Shown: positions 6,098 through 8,622 of the stretch, piece after piece | How the letters are laid out: each line of letters starts with the position of its first letter | Numbering within the stretch: the stretch's first letter is position 1 | Origin: Xanthobacteraceae bacterium | GTDB taxonomy: Bacteria > Pseudomonadota > Alphaproteobacteria > Rhizobiales > Xanthobacteraceae | NCBI GenBank assembly: GCA_030037185.1 | Contig: JASHRR010000703.1 | Span: 1 to 8,622, forward strand | DNA length: 8,622 nucleotides | Direction: 5' to 3' | Notes under the pieces: generated by a model | Database searches by the model: none | The model's input: the letters and a program-made list of their open reading frames with translations, nothing else | Told to the model about the DNA's origin: nothing | Translations under genes and position numbers: made by a program

Positions 6098-6151
6098 ATG
6101 GCCTCATTCTGGATGCTGTTGGTCTTTGTCATGGTGTTACGCCGTGCCTAA
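6098..6151 (+). CDS. Possible 17-residue hydrophobic peptide
   Basis: ATG at 6098 follows AAGGGA (6087-6092) at a good spacing and encodes MASFWMLLVFVMVLRRA, then TAA. It is a short membrane-spanning peptide with a positively charged end, 15 bp after the Lgt-like stop. It could be a real small membrane protein of the operon, the remnant of a truncated third gene, or chance. Nothing but the start signal and hydrophobicity supports it. Confidence 0.2.
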   Translation: MASFWMLLVFVMVLRRA

Positions 6152-6283
6152 CGAAAGCGGAAGACTCGCGTCGCCGAGCGGCTATGTTTTCGCGCACGCC
6201 GGAACCTCTTAAAGCGTCGTGATGCCGTCGGCACTATCGCCGTGTTCGGAGCCGATCAATTAGGTTGCCGAACTGATCGACCC
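6152..6283. other. Intergenic stretch, no feature seen
   Basis: No plausible start, conserved peptide or strong hairpin was recognised. A 6-bp inverted repeat (GTTCGG 6244-6249, CCGAAC 6268-6273) with a long loop is too weak to call. No terminator with a T-run follows the Lgt-like gene. Confidence 0.4.
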
Positions 6284-6393
6284 GATAACGACAGCGAGAG
6301 GGGCGATCCGCTCATAGCGCTCATGGTGCTGTGCTGCGATCCGCTCGCGATCTGACGGCGGCGGTTTCGGCACGGCGATCAACCTTCGTCTAA
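6284..6393 (+). pseudogene. Relic B: C-terminal remnant of the same small protein family
   Basis: The sequence reads DNDSER, then after missing codons ALMVLCCDPLAI, and stops at TGA 6353-6355. The next frame continues LTAAVSARRSTFV to a TAA at 6391-6393. Compared with relic A, the AIRYRI part is lost and about four bases are missing just before LTAA, which explains the frameshift. The C-terminal residues are the closest of the three copies to what I take as the consensus. It has no start or ribosome binding site. It lies between the prenyl/Lgt pair and the kinase operon. Confidence 0.5.
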
Positions 6394-6454
6394 AACCACA
6401 GTTGGTCCGCAGTACCTTACAAAGCTGTCGTGCCCAGGCGATCGATCGTCACGG
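6317..6454. repeat. Diverged DNA repeat, copy B (partner at 433-567)
   Basis: This is the partner of the repeat at 433-567, in the same orientation and about 5.9 kb apart. The shared part includes relic coding sequence and about 60 bp of following non-coding DNA (6395-6454, 42 of 60 identical to 508-567). Relic C matches only the coding core. Confidence 0.55.
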
Positions 6455-6579
6455 CAGGTAAGGGCCAACAAGAGACATTCAACGTCGATCCGACCGCCCC
6501 AGTTCTTGGAGGTTGTCCCTCGACGCCGGTTCGCCCAGCGACGCTAGTCATGTTGCCGCATTGGCATCCCCTCACGACG

Positions 6580-6615
6580 TTGCTGACAAATAAAATTTTT
6601 ATGATAAGTTTATTC
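6580..6615 (+). promoter_or_regulatory. AT-rich segment, candidate promoter region for the kinase operon
   Basis: TTGCTGACAAATAAAATTTT followed by TATGATAAGTTTATTC is a sharp AT-rich patch in GC-rich DNA, 60-95 bp before the first gene of the operon. TATGAT (6600-6605) resembles a -10 box, but the best -35-like words (TTGCTG, CTGACA) sit too close for standard 16-18 bp spacing. The region is a likely promoter, without an exact assignment. Confidence 0.3.
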
Positions 6616-6625
6616 AATGGAGCCT

Positions 6626-6648
6626 CGGAGCCGCTGGTGTTGGCTCCG
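6626..6648 (+). other. Hairpin in the presumed 5' leader of the kinase operon
   Basis: CGGAGCC (6626-6632) pairs with GGCTCCG (6642-6648) around a 9-base loop; G-U pairs could extend it by one at each end. It has no T-run, so it is not an intrinsic terminator. It ends 27 bp before the start codon at 6676, where it could affect mRNA stability or translation. Confidence 0.3.
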
Positions 6649-6675
6649 GAGATCGCCCAGCTGGGGAGGGAAAGC

Positions 6676-6948
6676 ATGCTCGATAGGCGAGACCAGGCTG
6701 CTGGGGCTGCCACCGCAGTAGCGGTCTTTCAGAGTCATTGTCGAACAGGCGATGAGCATGCCATCGCCGATCTCATCTGCGATCTCGGACATTTGGCTGA
6801 ACAGCAAGGTCTCGATTTTCTGGACGAGGTTCGCCGGGGGATCGGACACTGGTACGCCGAGCAACACGCGAATGAGGGCGACATTCTCGGGCCGGATGCC
6901 GCGGTCGAAATCATCATCGAGCCGAGATGGCCGCGGAGGGCGCCATGA
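6676..6948 (+). CDS. Small conserved-looking protein of unknown function
   Basis: A 90-residue soluble, acidic protein whose function I do not recognise. It has an Ala-rich start, then GDEHAIADLICDLGHLAEQQ (25-44), GLDFLDEVRRGIGHWYAEQH (45-64) and GPDAAVEIIIEP (72-83). It appears all-helical with no membrane segment. Proteins with this pattern occur, as far as I recall, in many Bradyrhizobium genomes. ATG 6676 is chosen for its GGGGAGGG (6663-6670) five bases upstream; the in-frame extension back to 6430 runs through the AT-rich promoter-like patch and relic flank and is rejected. Its stop overlaps the start of the kinase-like gene (ATGA, 6945-6948), so the two are translated together and may form a functional pair. 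Confidence 0.65.
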   Translation: MLDRRDQAAGAATAVAVFQSHCRTGDEHAIADLICDLGHLAEQQGLDFLDEVRRGIGHWYAEQHANEGDILGPDAAVEIIIEPRWPRRAP

Positions 6949-7601
6949 CCGTGATCGCAATGACAAGAGAGATCGGCTCTCATGGCTCCGAAGTCGCGGC
7001 GGGAGTGGCCGCGGAGTTGGGACTTGAGATCATTAACTCTGAAATTGTTGTGCCATATATTGCCGGAAGTTTGGGGCTCGAGCACAGCTCCGTGCAACGT
7101 TATGTGGACGGCAAGGCTACTTTATTTGACCGATGGCAGATCGATACTAGGAAGTTGTCGCAATATACATTGGACCACATTCTCAATCTGGCTCTGAAAG
7201 GCAACGTGTTGATCCGCGGCTGGGGGGCTGCCGCCCTGTTTCAGGGTATCCACGGAGTCATTTGCGTGCGGGTCTGCGCGCCGATAGCACTACGTGTGCG
7301 CGTCATGATGGAACGGCTCGGTGTCAAGGATGCCGGCGCGATCCAGCAAGAGATCGAGCGTTTTGATGCTGGTCATTCACGCGCGATGCGCGCCGCGTTC
7401 AACTTCGATTGGAACGATGCGCTTCTCTACCACATCGTATTGAATTCCGCCCGGGTAACGGTCGGCAACTGCGTCAAGACTATTTGCCAACTCACAGACC
7501 ATCAAAGCTCGCAGGATGACTCTACGACAAAGGCGGCGCTTGCCGAGAAGCTGCGGGAAATTAAGGCCGGCGAGATTGTCGCTCCGACTGACGATATGTA
7601 A
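6945..7601 (+). CDS. Cytidylate kinase-like family protein
   Basis: A 218-residue P-loop NTPase-like protein of the cytidylate-kinase-like group (Cytidylate_kin2 type). It starts VIAMTREIGSHGSEVAAGVA (3-22), aligned with the family's TIsREyGSGGreIA loop, followed by LGLEIINSEIV (25-35). Later come NVLIRGWGAAALF (87-99, like the family's nvVIvGRGa strand) and VRVCAPIALRVRVMMERLGV (108-127, the lid-region arginines). A conserved-looking WNDALLYHIVLNSARV (156-171) ends the core. The tail (191-218) is polar. The loop residue after the second glycine is Ser15, where related proteins carry Arg or Lys, so nucleotide binding may be altered. ATG 6945 has GCGGAGGG upstream and overlaps the previous stop; an in-frame ATG at 6927 is less likely. 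The middle of the gene is AT-rich (42% GC at 7141-7200), unlike its neighbours. It is not the housekeeping CMP kinase; its substrate is unknown. Confidence 0.75.
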   Translation: MTVIAMTREIGSHGSEVAAGVAAELGLEIINSEIVVPYIAGSLGLEHSSVQRYVDGKATLFDRWQIDTRKLSQYTLDHILNLALKGNVLIRGWGAAALFQGIHGVICVRVCAPIALRVRVMMERLGVKDAGAIQQEIERFDAGHSRAMRAAFNFDWNDALLYHIVLNSARVTVGNCVKTICQLTDHQSSQDDSTTKAALAEKLREIKAGEIVAPTDDM

Positions 7602-7768
7602 CGCGGTCCGACAAAGAAACGTGCTTATCATTGAAGTTGCTAAAATGAGAGGTGCCGAAGTCCTATCGCGGCGGCGGGAGTGACTACTGCCGGCACGCGT
7701 CATTCGGCCCAAATCCATGCGAGCGACCTTGTGATCCCTCATGGAAGACCATTGAAAGGGAGGTTAGC

Positions 7769-8622
7769 ATGCGCAGGCAGCAGAATTTCCTTCTATTCAT
7801 CGCGTTGGCAGCGACGGTTGCGACGCCTGCCCTGGGGCAGACCATGCCATCAGGGGTCGGACCGGCCAGCGGATTGACGAACGGCGCCGCATCGATCCCG
7901 GACTTTTCCGGGACATGGAATCATCCAGCCTTTCCCTGGTTCGAGCCCCCGGCATCAGGTCCCGGCCCGGTGATGAACAAGTCGCGTTGGCCGCAGCAAC
8001 CAGGCGACGGCATTTCGGGCTCGTTGTCCCTTCCTGCCCTTCCTCCGGGCGTGGAGGGCGTGAGCGACTACGACCAGCTGGTGGGCGATTATTCCAACCC
8101 GATCTTGCAGCCCTGGGCAGCGGAGGTCGTGAAAAAGTTCGGCGAGATGTCGATCGCGGGCATCACCTATGGGAACCCTTCCAACCAATGTTGGCCCATG
8201 CCAATGCCGTTCATATACAAGCAATTCTTGGTGCAGATCATTCAGCAGCCGGACAGGGTTCTGCTCATCTACACTGCCCCGAACACGGACGTGCGCCGCG
8301 TGCGCCTGAACGACCGTCATCCGGAGCCCCTCACCGCGTCCTGGTACGGGGATTCGGTCGGGCATTATGAGGGCGACACGCTGGTGATCGACACCGTCGG
8401 CGTTAAGACCAACCGGCCCTATGCGATGATCGACCTTTTCGGCACACCCTATACAAAATCATTGCATATCGTCGAACGCTATCGGCTGCGTGGATACGAC
8501 GACGTGAAGGACGCCATCGCGAGGAATAAAAAAGAGAATTGGCTGTTCAACGGCGATATCTTCAGCAATCACCAGGGCAAGTTCCTGCAGCTGCACGTGA
8601 CGATCGAGGACGAGGGTGCCTT
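7769..8622 (+). CDS. Exported protein of unknown function (5' part; cut by window end)
   Basis: This is an open frame from ATG 7769 to the window edge, 284 residues so far. It begins with a clear Sec signal peptide: RR near the start, a hydrophobic core (FLLFIALAATVA, 7-18) and ALG (21-23) before Gln24, a likely signal peptidase I site. Then follow PDFSGTW (44-50), a Pro/Gly-rich stretch, CWPMPMPF (141-148), FLVQIIQQPDRVLLIY (153-168), RRVRLNDRHP (176-185) and the hallmark SWYGDSVGHYEGDTLVIDT (191-209). This arrangement marks a widespread family of uncharacterised periplasmic or secreted proteins in Acidobacteria, sphingomonads and Bradyrhizobium; I cannot give a function. GGGAGG (7758-7763) lies five bases upstream of the start. 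No partner gene is visible upstream; the 167-bp gap after the kinase gene shows no clear terminator or promoter. Confidence 0.75.
   Translation, partial: MRRQQNFLLFIALAATVATPALGQTMPSGVGPASGLTNGAASIPDFSGTWNHPAFPWFEPPASGPGPVMNKSRWPQQPGDGISGSLSLPALPPGVEGVSDYDQLVGDYSNPILQPWAAEVVKKFGEMSIAGITYGNPSNQCWPMPMPFIYKQFLVQIIQQPDRVLLIYTAPNTDVRRVRLNDRHPEPLTASWYGDSVGHYEGDTLVIDTVGVKTNRPYAMIDLFGTPYTKSLHIVERYRLRGYDDVKDAIARNKKENWLFNGDIFSNHQGKFLQLHVTIEDEGA

Noticed and set aside
6626..6648. Intrinsic terminator
   Set aside because: The stem is not followed by a T-run and is upstream of a gene rather than after one.
6430..6675. N-terminal extension of the 90-residue protein
   Set aside because: It runs through the repeat B flank, the AT-rich patch and the hairpin; GGGGAGGG before ATG 6676 decides the start.
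1..8622. CRISPR array, tRNA, rRNA, transposase or integrase
   Set aside because: No regularly spaced repeats, cloverleaf-like sequence, rRNA signature or recombinase motif was seen on either strand by eye.

Overview
The window looks like an accessory region from an alphaproteobacterium of the rhizobial type, most likely Bradyrhizobium or a close relative. That placement is inference. It rests on protein families I associate with that group: the 90-residue protein paired with a cytidylate-kinase-like protein, the CrtE-like prenyl diphosphate synthase, the exported protein with a GDSVGHYEGDTLVIDT motif, and repeated remnants of a small protein ending in a MVLCCDPLAI-like segment. No rRNA, tRNA, CRISPR array or transposase was found. 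Base composition is patchy. In 60-base samples I counted 73-77% GC in the minus-strand pair (3121-3180, 3241-3300), 57-58% in the prenyl synthase and Lgt-like genes (4561-4620, 5401-5460) and 42% in the kinase-like gene (7141-7200). This suggests assembly from pieces of different origin.

Layout, left to right. Positions 1-383 hold the 3' part of a broken coiled-coil and membrane-anchor gene, frameshifted by a perfect 8-bp tandem duplication. Positions 388-525 hold the first of three gene relics (A) that share a MVL-C-PLA segment. Then comes a cysteine-synthase-like gene (664-1713), followed by a stretch with no intact gene that ends in relic C (1987-2076). A minus-strand pair follows: a leucine-carboxyl-methyltransferase-family enzyme and a FemAB/GNAT-like transferase (4116 down to 2081), overlapping by one base. 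Divergent from it, across a 197-bp gap with a 16-bp perfect palindrome, is a plus-strand pair: a type II (geranylgeranyl) diphosphate synthase and an Lgt-like seven-helix membrane protein (4314-6082), overlapping by four bases. About 590 bp without a clear gene follows and contains relic B (6284-6393). Then come a 90-residue unknown protein and a cytidylate-kinase-like protein overlapping by four bases (6676-7601). Last is the 5' part of a secreted protein of unknown function (from 7769, cut by the window end).

The most interesting part is the divergent four-gene block. A prenyl diphosphate synthase is translationally coupled to an atypical Lgt-family membrane protein, and beside them are a carboxyl-methyltransferase-family enzyme and a FemAB-like acyl or aminoacyl transferase. 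This could be an undescribed lipid or polyprenyl modification pathway, but only the family assignments and gene overlaps are visible; the joint function is a hypothesis. The second notable pattern is that relics A, C and B fall at the edges of the gene cassettes, as if copies of one small gene family had served as recombination or insertion points.
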